64,000 nt of DNA from Earliella scabrosa. Lineage: Eukaryota; Basidiomycota; Agaricomycetes; Polyporales; Polyporaceae. Location: the NCBI GenBank assembly GCA_022605405.1, contig JABYQQ010000002.1, positions 1,984,001-2,048,000 of the forward strand, in the 5' to 3' direction. Both the position numbers and the translations under genes were made by a program. The notes under the pieces are model-generated. The model was not told the origin of the DNA. It searched no databases and saw only the letters and a list, made by a program, of their open reading frames with translations. Of the stretch, positions 1-10,522 are shown in pieces (positions within the stretch are counted from its first letter, which is position 1; the number at the start of each line of letters is the position of its first letter).

Positions 1-1872
1 AAGATCAGCATTGAAATGGAGGACGCTTTCCTGCTGGGCGACGAGATCGTCACCCTTCCGTTTGTACAACACGCCGCACAGGGCCTGATTCCATCTATCC
101 CTCTCGCTGATGCGAAGCCTGCTTGGCCTCGCGAGGTTTCGTACTTCCCTCCTGATCACGCGCTTGGCCGCTCACAACCTGATGTGCTGAATTCCTTCTT
201 CACCTTTGCAGCTCAGCCAGCGCAAGCAGCCGCACCCGGCTCGCATGAACACGGACGACCAGCCTCGGAGCCGCGGTGGTCCACGATCGTCAATTTCCTC
301 CGCAGCGGGGCCCTACCAGACGACATCCGAGGAGACCAAGCCGCCGTAAGGCACCTCAAACGCCAGGCTGAGCGGTTCTTCTTGTTCAACGACCGCCTGT
401 GGCGAAGCCGCAAGGACAACGTACCCCAGCTGGTCGTCATCGACGCCCACCGCCGCAGTCTTCTCATGACCGATGCTCACATCACAGCCGGGCACCGTGG
501 GCGGGACGCGACGTACACTATCCTCCGCGACCGCGTCTGGTGGCCGACCATGTATCAAGACGTCCAGTGGTTCGTCACTTCGTGTGACACGTGCCAACGG
601 CACTCGCGGTATCGTACCACCCCGCCTCTCAATCCGATCATCTCGCCTTGTGTTCTCCGCCGTTTTCATGTCGATACTATACACATGCCGTCGGCTAGTA
701 AGGACAGCAAGTCCTATCTTCTCCACGCGTCGTGCGCTACGTCCAAATGGGCGGAGGCTCGACACGCGAAGAAGAACACGGCTGCGGTGTGGGCGCGCTT
801 CCTGTGGGAGGACGTCATCTGCCGGTTTGGATGTATCCCGATTCTGGTATGCGACGGCGGTCCTGAGTTCAAAGGCGCTGCGCACGAGTTGCTCATCCGG
901 TACAACATCGCCGTCATTGTTACATCCCCGTATAACCCGCAGGCGAATGGTATTGCGGAACGCGATGGGCAGACGCTGTCGCGAGTCCTCGCGCGGCTCA
1001 GCGATGGGAACCCTGCGCGTTGGCCCTCGTACCTCCACGCAGCCCTCTGGGCCGTGCGCACGACAGTCTCTCGAGTCACCGGCTACACCCCTTATTACCT
1101 CGTCTATGGCCAGCAGGCGCTGTTTCCCTTTGACCTCGCTGACCGAACTTGGTACACACTAGATTGGCACACCGTGAGGACGACGGACGACCTGCTCGTG
1201 ATGCGCATCAAGCAACTAGCGCGACGAGACGAGCAAATTGGCATCGCGATGGAGAATGTTGAAGCAGCCCGGCAACGGGCGATTGACGACTACAACCACA
1301 AAAACGCGCATCGCCTCCGACAGGAAGAGTTCGGCCCAGGAACCTGGGTCCTCATCCATGAGACCTGGCTCGACGCGCAACACGGGCATAAAGGAGCCCG
1401 GCGATGGGCTGGTCCATACATCGTCCTGTGCCGACACGACAACAACTCTTACGCCCTCAGCGAGCTGGACGGCTCCATCATGCGCGCGTCCGTGCCGGCG
1501 AACCGCGTCAAGCTCTTCTACTACCGCCCGGATTCCCAATATCCTCTCATCCAGCCCGCAGCTAACGCGTTCACTCTTGCAGATCGTCTCACCATGAACG
1601 GCAGTGTCCCGATCGACAATCAGCGGACGTGCAACATGATGCATCAACACAACTTCCTCTGTCAGTCCGGTGCCCATGTGCCACTCAACGACTTCGTCGA
1701 CGACGACATACTGCTCGACATGCTGTACTGGACGAAGCCCGAGGCAGCCCCAGGACTAGAACGCTGGCCCACACGAGCCGCTCTCATCGCAACTTGCCGG
1801 TCAAACCTCGACGAGCTGCTTGCGCTCCAAGGGCACCTGCAACCTGACGGTGTTGAGCGGTTCCACTTCTAG
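1..1872 (+). CDS. Ty3/gypsy pol polyprotein, integrase end (5' partial)
   Basis: The reading frame is open from base 1 to the stop at 1870-1872. The first ATG (16) is probably internal, because the frame continues upstream. Counting from that ATG, an HHCC zinc-binding module (motifs HITAGHRG and CDTCQRH) covers about residues 145-195. The catalytic core follows with D220 (FHVDTIH), D280 (VCDGGPEF) and E315 (GIAERDG), spaced as in a canonical D-D-35-E integrase. A C-terminal SH3-like segment (RWAGPYIVL to RVKLFYY) covers about residues 460-505, then a tail of about 110 residues. No chromodomain was recognised. The enzyme would insert the cDNA copy into the nuclear genome. There are no stops or frameshifts, so this is a young copy or one still under selection. 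Confidence 0.9.
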   Translation, partial: KISIEMEDAFLLGDEIVTLPFVQHAAQGLIPSIPLADAKPAWPREVSYFPPDHALGRSQPDVLNSFFTFAAQPAQAAAPGSHEHGRPASEPRWSTIVNFLRSGALPDDIRGDQAAVRHLKRQAERFFLFNDRLWRSRKDNVPQLVVIDAHRRSLLMTDAHITAGHRGRDATYTILRDRVWWPTMYQDVQWFVTSCDTCQRHSRYRTTPPLNPIISPCVLRRFHVDTIHMPSASKDSKSYLLHASCATSKWAEARHAKKNTAAVWARFLWEDVICRFGCIPILVCDGGPEFKGAAHELLIRYNIAVIVTSPYNPQANGIAERDGQTLSRVLARLSDGNPARWPSYLHAALWAVRTTVSRVTGYTPYYLVYGQQALFPFDLADRTWYTLDWHTVRTTDDLLVMRIKQLARRDEQIGIAMENVEAARQRAIDDYNHKNAHRLRQEEFGPGTWVLIHETWLDAQHGHKGARRWAGPYIVLCRHDNNSYALSELDGSIMRASVPANRVKLFYYRPDSQYPLIQPAANAFTLADRLTMNGSVPIDNQRTCNMMHQHNFLCQSGAHVPLNDFVDDDILLDMLYWTKPEAAPGLERWPTRAALIATCRSNLDELLALQGHLQPDGVERFHF

Positions 1873-1962
1873 CTGTTCCCATCTTGTGCACGATCGCTTA
1901 CATCTCCATCATTCTTGCAGTCTCAGTAGATCTCGAGGGCGAGATCAAAAGCGTCCCCCACC

Positions 1963-2748
1963 TGTGGTAGAGACGTCGGCGTCGTCAGTGGAAGCCAGCC
2001 GGATCGGGCAAGGCGCACGCACGTGGCCGCGTCGTGGCGCGGATCGGACATGGACATCTCGGACTCGGCGCTCGCAGCTTCGACTTAAGCTCTTTCTCCC
2101 TTTCGCTTCGGACCTGCCTTCTTCTTGTCACCCCTCTCGCTTTCGCCGTCTTCTCCCTGCTCCACTCCTCGGTTTCCCGTATGTTCCATCCCCAGACCAA
2201 CGCCCGACCCGCAGCCAGCACAGACTCGAGGACGGTAGGCAAGCAGACGACGTCGAGGTACCCGCCCGCGGCTGCAGGGGGCCAGCACGCGCACGTAAGT
2301 AGGCGGGGTCTCGTTCGGAAGTCGCGCCGAGTCATTCCCTCGAGCCCTGGCTGGTGAACGGCGGCGTACGCGATGGGTTTCCCTCAGCTTTGATCACACG
2401 TCATGTTCCGCAGTTTACACCGTCACAGATGTACGATAGTGAAGGAGGAGCCCCGGCTGAGAGAACGGCCAGAGGGGGCTCGTAGCGTACAAGTACCGGC
2501 AGGCAACGGCCTGGAATGCATCTTTCCCCTCGCTCGCATTTCCCCCGTCTGATTCCGTCTCGTCGCCGCCGCCCGTCGTCCGCCGTTCGCCGCTCGCCGC
2601 TCGCCTCGACCGTCGTGGTCGCCTATCGCCGTCGCTTAGCTACACGTCCTCGCTACCTCCGTTCAGCTCCCACGACCGCCACGTACAACTCCAGCTCGAC
2701 CGCGACGACCCACCTGAACCCATCCACCCTCCAACTACTACTTCCACA
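1963..2748 (+). repeat. 3' long terminal repeat of the gypsy element (786 bp)
   Basis: It begins TGTGGTAG and ends CTACTTCCACA, giving the TG...CA ends and a short terminal inverted repeat (TGTGG/CCACA) expected of an LTR. It starts 90 bases after the pol stop. A modest purine-rich stretch (about 1935-1953) lies just upstream and could be part of the polypurine tract. The right edge is fixed independently, because the MFS coding frame resumes exactly at 2749. The interior is pyrimidine-rich (for example 2088-2170) with no long gene-like frame. Without the 5' LTR the limits rest on the end motifs and on the gene junction. Confidence 0.75.
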
Positions 2749-3430
2749 GCGCGAAGCCGGCGGCGAGGCTGCCGAGCATGAAAGTGCCCATGGCGAGGCA
2801 GAGCGCGGCCTTGCGCCCGAAGATGTCGCTGAAGCGGCCGTCTGTGTGGTTTCGGGAGGGTCAGGTGTCAGTGTCGGCGTACGTACAACAGAGCGGTAGA
2901 GAGGATGTGGTTTGCCCAGCAGGTCATGCTATAATTAGCCCCGTGTGCCCGGTCCGTTAGACTGGGTCCTCCGGTTGTACGGAGGCTCGGGCGCACTCCA
3001 CAACACGTGGGGGTATGAGGCTCGAAAAAAATCGACCCGTCCAAGGCGGCGCTGACGCTTGGAAATGGGGACACTCACACAAGGGCTGGAACGCGGTCGA
3101 GGTGAGGAAGTAGGCGGAGGGGACCCAGGAGACGACAGAGCCTGCGTCGAATGCGGCCGATATGGTGGGTAGGGCGGTCGCAACGATGGTAGAGTCGAGG
3201 CATGAGACGAGGATGCAGAGCGCGAGCCCGAAGAAGACGGCCATGACCTTCTTGCGCGGGAGGAGGTTCGTCTGATCTGTTAGAGACACCGTCTCAGAGC
3301 GTGGCTCTGCGACTGTGGTCGCGTCGAGGTCGTCCGGGTCATGGTCATGAGGGTTGTCATGGTCGTGTGCGGAGGGAGGGGCCTCGGGGTCTCGGGAGGT
3401 CGCGTGAGGCCCTACTGTGGTTGCCGACAT
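2738..3430 (-). pseudogene. MFS transporter gene truncated by the LTR retrotransposon
   Basis: Exon 1 (3430-3079) encodes a histidine/aspartate-rich cytosolic N-terminus and TM1 with LDSTIVATALPTI, then SWVPSAYFLTSTAFQPL, typical of DHA-type drug/H+ antiporters (14-TM-like). A 237-nt intron (3078-2842) joins to exon 2 (2841-), which reads YGRFSDIFGRK, the MFS motif A between TM2 and TM3, then GTFMLGSLAAGFA. At 2749/2748 the frame runs into the LTR, adds Leu-Trp-Lys and stops (TAG, 2740-2738). The product would be about 150 residues with roughly three membrane spans, against a usual length above 500, so it is almost surely non-functional. The rest of the gene should lie left of the element. 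A TATA-like TATAAAA (3516-3510) stands 80 bases before the ATG. Confidence 0.85.
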
Positions 3431-3509
3431 TATGATGAAAATAGAGCAATAAGGGTACAGAACGGGGGATGCTGCCCGAGCCAGCGTTTGACTCTCGTTC
3501 CTCTGTGGG

Positions 3510-3516
3510 TTTTATA
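3510..3516 (-). promoter_or_regulatory. TATA-like box of the interrupted MFS gene
   Basis: TATAAAA on the minus strand, 80 bases upstream of the MFS start codon at 3430. The position is plausible for a fungal core promoter. No experimental support. Confidence 0.35.
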
Positions 3517-4494
3517 GCACGCTCCGTGCGCAGTGCGTCCGGGGGCTTCTGTACGTCAGCAATCGAGGCGATTACTTACCATTCAGCACTGCCCGCGGCG
3601 TTCGCGCCATAGAACGAGCACGTAGCGGGCTCGTGGACCGGAAAGAAGGGCGACCACATGATGCACGGGTGCTCGATATACACTCGGCATTGTTGCCGAA
3701 GAGCCTCTGCGAATGGGAGATCTTGGGGACCGGCCTCGTGTCGCGGGCTTCGGCCGTCGCGTCCGATGAGGGACGAAAAGTCCGAAGTGGGATTTGGGCG
3801 GAGTAGTCTATGGTCATCAATGGTGTCTACTTGTCCATTCTACGCATTATCCATCTTCCCAGTGTCTAGAACGAACGACTAGTATTCATGACACCGACTT
3901 GAAGGGAAGTTCAACATTGGACAGTTGAGGCTCCCAGCATAGCAGCCCGAGACGCTGTTAACGAGATGCAGTGATTGGTAAATGTGTCAATATTCTTCGG
4001 TTTAATAAAAGGGTGGAATACATGCAGAATGAGCAGCCTAGAACGAATGAGTTGGCGACTTGAAGCTTGAAGCTTGAAGTTGAAATGAACCACTAGCCGA
4101 GTACTGGCCACGTCGGCGTCTAGGATGTGACTAACGCGACTGTCACGCACTACGTCACTGTGATGCGACGCGTTTGTGTGACGCGACGCGTTTGAGTAAC
4201 GCGCCCGTATCGCTGTCTGAGCGATCGCGAGTGAACTCCTTTCTTTTGTCGGGGCGTTATGTCTCTGCGCTAACCCAGCGATGGCGATGGAAGAAGCACG
4301 GACCGGGCGAGTCACGCACGCGGCTAACTCCGGCGATCTTCCGACCAAATTGACAACGATCGACAGCGAAGCGAGCGTAGTTGAGTATCTGTCCTCTCTC
4401 TCGCCCACGGCACACGGGTGAGGCAGCCATCGAGGGCTATAAGTACTGGCCATCTGGCCGACGCCCTCTCCCTCGCTCTTTTTCTCCCCCCACC
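3517..4494. other. Divergent intergenic region with short repeats
   Basis: No gene-like frame was found. It separates the divergent MFS gene (minus) and F-box gene (plus). It holds imperfect copies of CTTGAAG near 4060-4083. It also holds a tandem pair of roughly 17-base units containing GACGCGTTTG at about 4165-4195 (two ACGCGT cores). TATAAGT at about 4438, 57 bases before the ATG at 4495, could be the TATA box of the downstream gene. Confidence 0.5.
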
Positions 4495-5892
4495 ATGTCC
4501 TGCTCGCTCTGCCGTCTCCCCTTCGCTCCATGCAAAACTTCTGTTTGCCCTCGTCCAATCCCGGACGGCATACTCAGCCCCGACCAACGAGAGTATATGA
4601 CGCATGCAGTGGCCATTGGCCAGTATGTCATCGGCCTTGTGATTGACATGTTGTGGGCCGGTAAGCGTGGCCTACTATCCTGGTCTACAAGCCGCTCTTC
4701 CTCTCCTATCGACTCCAGCACCCTGACAACTATATCTCATTCTTCCACAGATGGAAATCTTTTCATAGCTTACGGTCCTTTCGTCATGACTATCACTTGG
4801 GAGGTCGACAATAAGACGGTGCGTCCCTTGTGAGAGCTCGGGCGACACTGCAGATGCTGATTGGCTCCCTGGCTGTCAGTTTGTCGCACTCCACAGACAC
4901 TGCGCGATTTTTCTCAGAGATCGCCTCGGATACTCGTCAGACGATCCCGACTCTATGGTAGACTTTGCTCTCCTCGAAAAGATTGTCGGTCCCACTATGG
5001 ATGGCGTCCACGCCGGGCCATTCAGAGACGTCAACTATGAGACCGTCATGGGCGACGGCAAACGCGTCGACATTGAGTCTCTCTGGTCTCGGGAGCCGAA
5101 TGGCGAGCCCGGACAGGCCGTCTTTGACTGGGCAAAGTGGCAACGGCGTGGGCTCGACTGGACGGCAACCAGACCTGACGTGTGAGTCTCTTTCCTTCCT
5201 CGCTAACGCGTCCTGCCCTGCCATCTGGCTCACTTATGGGGATGTATGCGTCGTTGAATGGTAGTTTTCCGTACTTCTGCTCCTCTCCAACCAAGAGGCC
5301 GGTCCCGTCCCTCCCGTCAACCACCGCAGACGTGTTCACGACTCAACCGCTCGACGTCCTGCAAGCGCTTCTGCCCTACCTTGACGACAAGTCATTCCTC
5401 AACCTCCTCTTCACCTGCACCTTCCTCCGTCACCACGCGCTCACGACCTTTCAGGCGCACTCCCGTCTGCGCGTTCTCGCCCTTCGCTGGGCGGTCCCCA
5501 CCACGGTCGAGTACCAGATCGTCGTCCGGCGCAAGTTCTCGACGTCCGGACCCCCATCCGCGGACGACCTCGCAGCGATGGAGATGGCGCACGCGACGCA
5601 CTCGCCCCTGGACGCGGACTGGCACATGTATCTCGCCAAAGTGTACTGCTCACACGCCATGCGCGCGCGACGCTGGACCTGGACGCTCGCGTGCGAGGTC
5701 GCGCGCGTGTATCGCGCGAAGAGAGCCGCGGGACCGTACGCGGACCGCGTTGTGGATAGCGAGGACGGGCACCGCGTCGTGAGGAGCACGGCGTGGGTGG
5801 AGTATGCGAGCTGTGTGCTAGAGCAGCTTAAGCTGCGGTCGATGATCCAGGGGTCGGAGCTTGGGCGAGCGCAGGCGGCAGGGGCCTTCTAA
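4495..5892 (+). CDS. F-box-like domain protein with N-terminal CxxC motif
   Basis: Four exons fit one frame: 4495-4660, 4751-4818, 4880-5181 and 5265-5892 (387 residues), each intron GT...AG. The protein opens MSCSLCRLPF, a short CxxC motif often seen at the start of Agaricomycete F-box proteins. A domain of about 130 residues contains RLGYSSDDPDSMVD and WSREPNGEPG. The F-box-like segment (TTQPLDVLQALLPYLDD to FTCTFLRHH) covers about residues 195-230, and the C-terminus is rich in Arg and Trp. F-box proteins recruit substrates to SCF ubiquitin ligases through Skp1; the target here is unknown. It lacks the C-terminal signature of the expanded family elsewhere in this window, so it is a different class. 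Confidence 0.7.
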
Positions 5893-6567
5893 GGCAGCTC
5901 CCGGGACGACGGCTTGAAGGAGCCCGGGCAGATGCCCCCTCGTCGGTGCTCGCCCAAGGCTGCGGAGCGCACTTGAAGTGAAGAGCCATTTCTCTTGATT
6001 GATCCTGCCCGTTGGAACTCGGACGTAGTAGACGCATGAACAGCACTGTATTAGTACGTTAGCTATAGGTTACGTGTACGTCATTTATACTTTACCTGTA
6101 TAATGTGAGTCCTTCTTGACTTGGATACTAGGTCGGAGCACCAGATGTGGGCGAGAGAACCCTCTCCTTTACGTAATTCCATCCGAGGCGAGATCTGATC
6201 GCTACCAACCCTTGATCTTTGGCCTTGCCGACTGACAGATGATTGCGATGTATTGAGCATGATTGCATCACGACGCACAGCCAACTGTTGGTGAGGATGA
6301 GGGATAACGTAGAAAGCGGAGGAACATAATCATTGGTGATGACAATGCGAGTACATGAACAGATCTATAATGATGGTGGGGTATGGGCCCTTATGAAAGC
6401 AGCCCGAGGAGATAGGAATGTGGCAGGAATGAGATATAACGATGACGGCCTATATCGCGCACAGCGCACGCCGTGAACGGAGTAGTATGATAGAAACAGG
6501 AACCACCAAGAGAAACTACGAACGGCGCGCGGCGAAGATCCACCACCGGCAACGCAAGGCCAGCAGC
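5893..6567. other. Convergent intergenic spacer
   Basis: 3' flanks of the F-box gene (plus) and the HMG-box-like gene (minus). No gene, repeat or RNA was recognised. Confidence 0.5.
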
Positions 6568-7578
6568 CTAACACCCAGACGCGGGATAATCCCCCAGATC
6601 AACATACGCGTCCAACGGGTCGTCCAAGACCTGAGACGTAGCAGCGGTCTGGTTCGAGTCCGTCAGCGCGTCGACGTCCCACGGCGACCACTGTGAGCCC
6701 GGGACGGGCACGGGTCCGGTGTGCTTCGTGTCTTCAGACGCGGCCGCCGCGTAGATCCCGTGAGGCGCGCGAGCCGCACCCTCAGCGTACGTCGCATGGT
6801 ACGCTGGGGCAAATGCCTCGTGCATGCTGTACAGGTTTGGCGGGAGGCCACTCGGCGCGGGAGGAGGCACGAAGGTCACCGAAGGACCGGGTTCGAGCAC
6901 TACAGAGTCGCGGAGCAAACGCGACACGTTGCCCTCCGCGTATTCGATGCCCCGAGGGTTGGAAGCCGGCCTCGGGATGTTCATCGCAGGAAGGAGAGGA
7001 AGCGAGATCGGTGGGAAGGGTCCGCGCGGATCAGGGAGTCCACCCCCATGAGGATTCACGGGCAGGGCGTCGTAGGTGGGCATGACCGGCTGGGGAGGGC
7101 GATGACGGGCCATGTCGGGGTGGAAGTTTTGTCCGCGTTGTTCAGGGAAGGCGCCGAGACCGAGAGCAGCGTTCATGTCGACCAGGAACACGTTCCCCTG
7201 GATGTCGAACAGGGGCTGCATGCGGCTGAAAGTTGGCGGCTCGGGGACGAATGTACGAGGATCCTTCGGAGCGAGGACATACTGCACAGTGTCGTCGTTC
7301 GGGACGGGTATGGTCGCTGGCAGGGGGCACGAGAGGTTGAACTGGTGCTGCTTTGGTAACCGCGGCGATGCGGTTGACGACGTGTGGGGGAGCGCCTGTT
7401 CAGTGGGAGGCGTGGTCGGGGCGGAGCTGCTTGCGCTTGCTGAAGCCGGTGAAGATGCAAGGCTAGCCACTGGTGCCCGGCGCGCCCGCTTCCCGCCCTT
7501 GTTCTGCTTCGGCTTCTTCGGCACGTTCCCGCCGTCCTTCGGGGAGAGATTGAAGTGTTTCTGTTCCGGCAGCTCCCC

Positions 7579-7616
<38 letters not shown>

Positions 7617-8220
7617 TGGACCGGTCACCCAGCTCCACGGAAGGCGCGGTTGCAGCAGAGCCGCTCGCACTCAGCGAAGAAAGAGGGCTCACCGAGCCAG
7701 CCAGCGCGCCCTCCGGTGCGTGGGGCGTCTCCTTCTCGCCCTCGGTCATCCTCTGCCTCTTCGCCGCGCCCTCGCCGTCCTCCGCGGTCGGCGCCACCGC
7801 ATCCCGCGCTCTCCTGCGCTTGCGCTGCACCTTCACCCCGTTCTCGTCCACGATCCCCCGCTGCTTTTGCACCTCGCGCACCCTGCGCCTAAGCTCCTCG
7901 AGCTCCTCCGCAAGCGCCACCGCCGACACCCCCGCCGGATAGTTGTGCGGCACCGCGGCATAGAGGGCGGCCACCTCGGGGTCCGCGTCGAAAGTCGCGC
8001 GCGAGTCCGCGAGAAGCCGGACGTACTCGGGCGTGCCCTCTTCCACGGTGCACCAGCGATCTTTGATTTTCTTCGGGAGGCCGCGGTAGAGGAGGGTCAC
8101 GATGTCGGAGAGGATGGACTGGAACGCGCCGTATTTGTCGCGGGCGAAGGCCGTGCGGAAGCGGATCCATTGGTTGGGTGGCCGGGGAGGGGCGTCGGAG
8201 CGAGTGCGAGGGCGAGTCAT
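6568..8220 (-). CDS. HMG-box-like DNA-binding protein
   Basis: One uninterrupted frame of 550 residues from the ATG at 8220 (MTRPRTRSD); the frame extends upstream but without a better start. Residues about 9-65 read PPRPPNQWIRFRTAFARD, then LSDIVTLLYRGLPKKIKDRW and EYVRLLAD, the pattern of a fungal MATA-type HMG box (RPPN-x-(F/W)I at the start, W or Y in helix 2, then LP and W). A leucine/arginine coiled-coil-like stretch (LAEELEELRRRVREVQKQRG) and a basic cluster (VQRKRRRARD) that could be a nuclear localisation signal follow. A serine run (about 13 Ser) and a Pro-rich C-terminal half look disordered. The likely role is a sequence-specific transcription factor in the nucleus; targets are unknown. 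Fairly sure of the gene, less of the domain. Confidence 0.7.
7579..7617. repeat. Trinucleotide microsatellite (GAC/GTC)n
   Basis: About 13 consecutive GAC units on the plus strand, read as TCG serine codons by the HMG-box-like gene on the minus strand. A pure codon run of this kind is prone to length changes that keep the frame. Confidence 0.9.
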
Positions 8221-10465
8221 GGCGGGCAAGTGGTACGAAGTAGTGCAGAAGTCACGACGAGGAAACGACGGTGGCGGAGTCGAATGACAGCTATGTTGAG
8301 AGAGTGTGTGAGACGTTGTGTGGCGCGACAGGTTGGAGCACGTACCAGCCGTGCAGCGAAGAACTGGAAAATATGAGCCGGGAACCTCAAGAACACGCTC
8401 TTCGAACGTGAGCACAAAATAAGAGACGAAGGGCAAACACCGCAAGCGTATAAATGCAGAACGTGAGCTGGTGAGACTGCGCGGGCTTTTTATCCGTTGG
8501 GCTCTGGGGGAGACAAGCAGTCTAGTAAAAGCCCGAGAGCAAAGAGGACGCGACGTACAAAAGCGTGCGCGCGCGCATCGCGCTATGGCAGAACCAACGT
8601 GACCGTACGCCGGCTTTCGCGACCCAGCTTCGGCTCGCGGGGAGTGCCACAGATGACCTCCCCGATCGAGACGCTAGTGTGGGCAACCGTAGCGGCACAG
8701 TACCGATGGGACGGTAGCTGCTGGAGCCTGAATAACGTCTCGAATCCCGGTCCGTCGGAGTGCCAGGATATCGGTACGGGCGAGAGTCGCCACGGACTAG
8801 TGGAGGCTGTGCAATGCTTTAACTATGAATTGGTCGATGGGGCATACGCTTTCGCTAGACCGTTCACGACTGCTCTGGTTGTCCGTCTGCGTGGTACGAT
8901 CTCAGATTGAATGTGTGAGCGTCGTGATACGTCAGCGACGTGAGTTCTCCGCCGGGCCACGGGAGTTGAATGGTGCCTGAGTTCTAGGTATGCGCATAAT
9001 TGAGCCGCGGAACTGGATCTCGGACTGACTGACCCACCTCGGTAACCCAGAAATGTGCAAGGCAAATGACGAACCGTTAGGACGAGGGTGCCGGACACAG
9101 CGGTGGCACTGGTGGGCAAGGTGCATGCAACGGTGCCACTTGCACCTGTCAATATTCCTTGGCGCATGCCGTTACTGAACGAGAGACGCTTTCTCATAGC
9201 CGAGCTGCTTGACGACTGGGACTGCGATACCGCGTGCAGGTTACGAGTAAATAGGGGGTGCATAAGCGGTGGGCAGTCAGCTACCAGGTTTCAGTTTTGT
9301 GACGGCATGGGGGACGTACGACTGTCACCGAGCGCCGGTTCGCTCTAAATTACTGTATGAATAGCTGGGGTATTTCTTGCCATATATGAGTGCGTCCAAT
9401 GATATCAGGAACTTCTTGAAGTTCAACCTGAAACTGGAAAGCAGGTTCATCGGACAGACCCGTCGACATTCCGGGGCCTAGTTCGATAGCTTTTCCGTGA
9501 TTAATATCGGCTGCTCGGAGGTCCTCGCAGTTACGAGAGTTGAGGAACGCGAGGATGCGCTGATGAGCGGCATGAGAGGTGATGGAAAGACGAGCAAATG
9601 CCGGATAGTAAGTAGGAGTTACGTAATGATCGCGTCAAGATCTGATCTCTACCAATCAACAAGCTGATGCTCACGAGTCACGACAATGAGTAAGAACATG
9701 ACATGAGTGAGATCATCGACAAGCCAGTCTGAGAGGCACGGAAGCACGGTAGAGGATAGCACTAGTATGAGACACCCTGGAGCGATAATGAACGGCGTGC
9801 ACTGCACATCGAGATACTTGAAGGGTTGAGCATAGGCGCAATGAAGATGATCAGTACAGTCAGTACTATAATTGATCAGTACTATAAGCGTTACCTACTA
9901 CACTCAGTGCACGCTACATACGGGGAGAGAGATGGAAGGAAATAATAATCTATTACTAACGGGTGTCGTAGGCTAGGAAGGATGCATGTTCGATGTCGGG
10001 TTCGCATCCCACGGCGCGTACCGGGATTCCGAAGCATGCCTGAGGGCGAGGATTGAGTATGCTTGAATCTGAGCCTGCAGGTGCTGGACCATCGAGTGCA
10101 CTCCATTGTCAACAGGAGGAAGCGTGGCCTCCTCGTGCGCTTCCGGTGAAGCCTGAGACTTGCGATGGTGAACGGCACCCGCCAGGGCCAGGGTGGCCGA
10201 TCCGTACGTGGGAGGACTACCCGGAGGTGTCGCCCTCAAATGCACGTGCAAGGAATGATATGGTCCTTCTGGAGCCATAGACTCAGAGGAAGGGAAGGCT
10301 CAGCCGTAGTAGACGCCTGAGACGCGGCGTGACATGACGTATTGAAGGTGTGACGTAGCGCGTCTGTCACACTAAATTGTTGAGTCAGACGTCACCAGCC
10401 GTCCGACAACTTGAAGAGACTTGAACGCGTCGAAAACCTGAGCACTATTAGTTGTCCTTATGAAG
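8221..10465. other. Gene-poor 2.2 kb spacer
   Basis: It contains the promoter of the HMG-box-like gene (left) and of the F-box gene at 10523 (right). No convincing gene was found. One minus-strand frame (10278-9973, 101 codons, ending SRYAPWDANPTSNMHPS) starts with an ATG and vaguely recalls the SQWSPWD segment of the HMG-box-like protein. It has no other support and could be a relic. Base composition between about 9350 and 9950 is more A+T-rich than in the genes. Confidence 0.4.
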
Positions 10466-10522
10466 GTATGTTTGATAGTATTTGTACCGGAGGCGACAAG
10501 TGGACTAACACGGCGACTGAGA

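Larger units (their letters stand above)
1..2748 (+). mobile_element. 3' part of a Ty3/gypsy LTR retrotransposon
   Basis: The stretch contains an intact integrase-encoding end of pol (to 1872) followed 90 bases later by a long terminal repeat (1963-2748). Pol is open to the window edge, so protease, reverse transcriptase, RNase H and the 5' LTR lie to the left, outside the window. The order integrase, then LTR, is that of Ty3/gypsy (Metaviridae-type) elements. At 2749 the sequence switches abruptly to the coding sequence of an MFS transporter on the opposite strand, so the element sits inside that gene. The expected 5-bp target duplication would be GCGCG (2749-2753). It cannot be checked because the 5' end is missing. 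Confidence 0.85.

Noticed and set aside
7112..7942. 276-codon plus-strand frame with a poly-Asp run
   Set aside because: It is a shadow of the HMG-box-like gene; the Asp run is the serine microsatellite read backwards.
9973..10278. 101-codon minus-strand frame as a gene
   Set aside because: Only a faint local likeness to the HMG-box-like protein, no intron, no promoter element and no family; kept as a note in the spacer entry.
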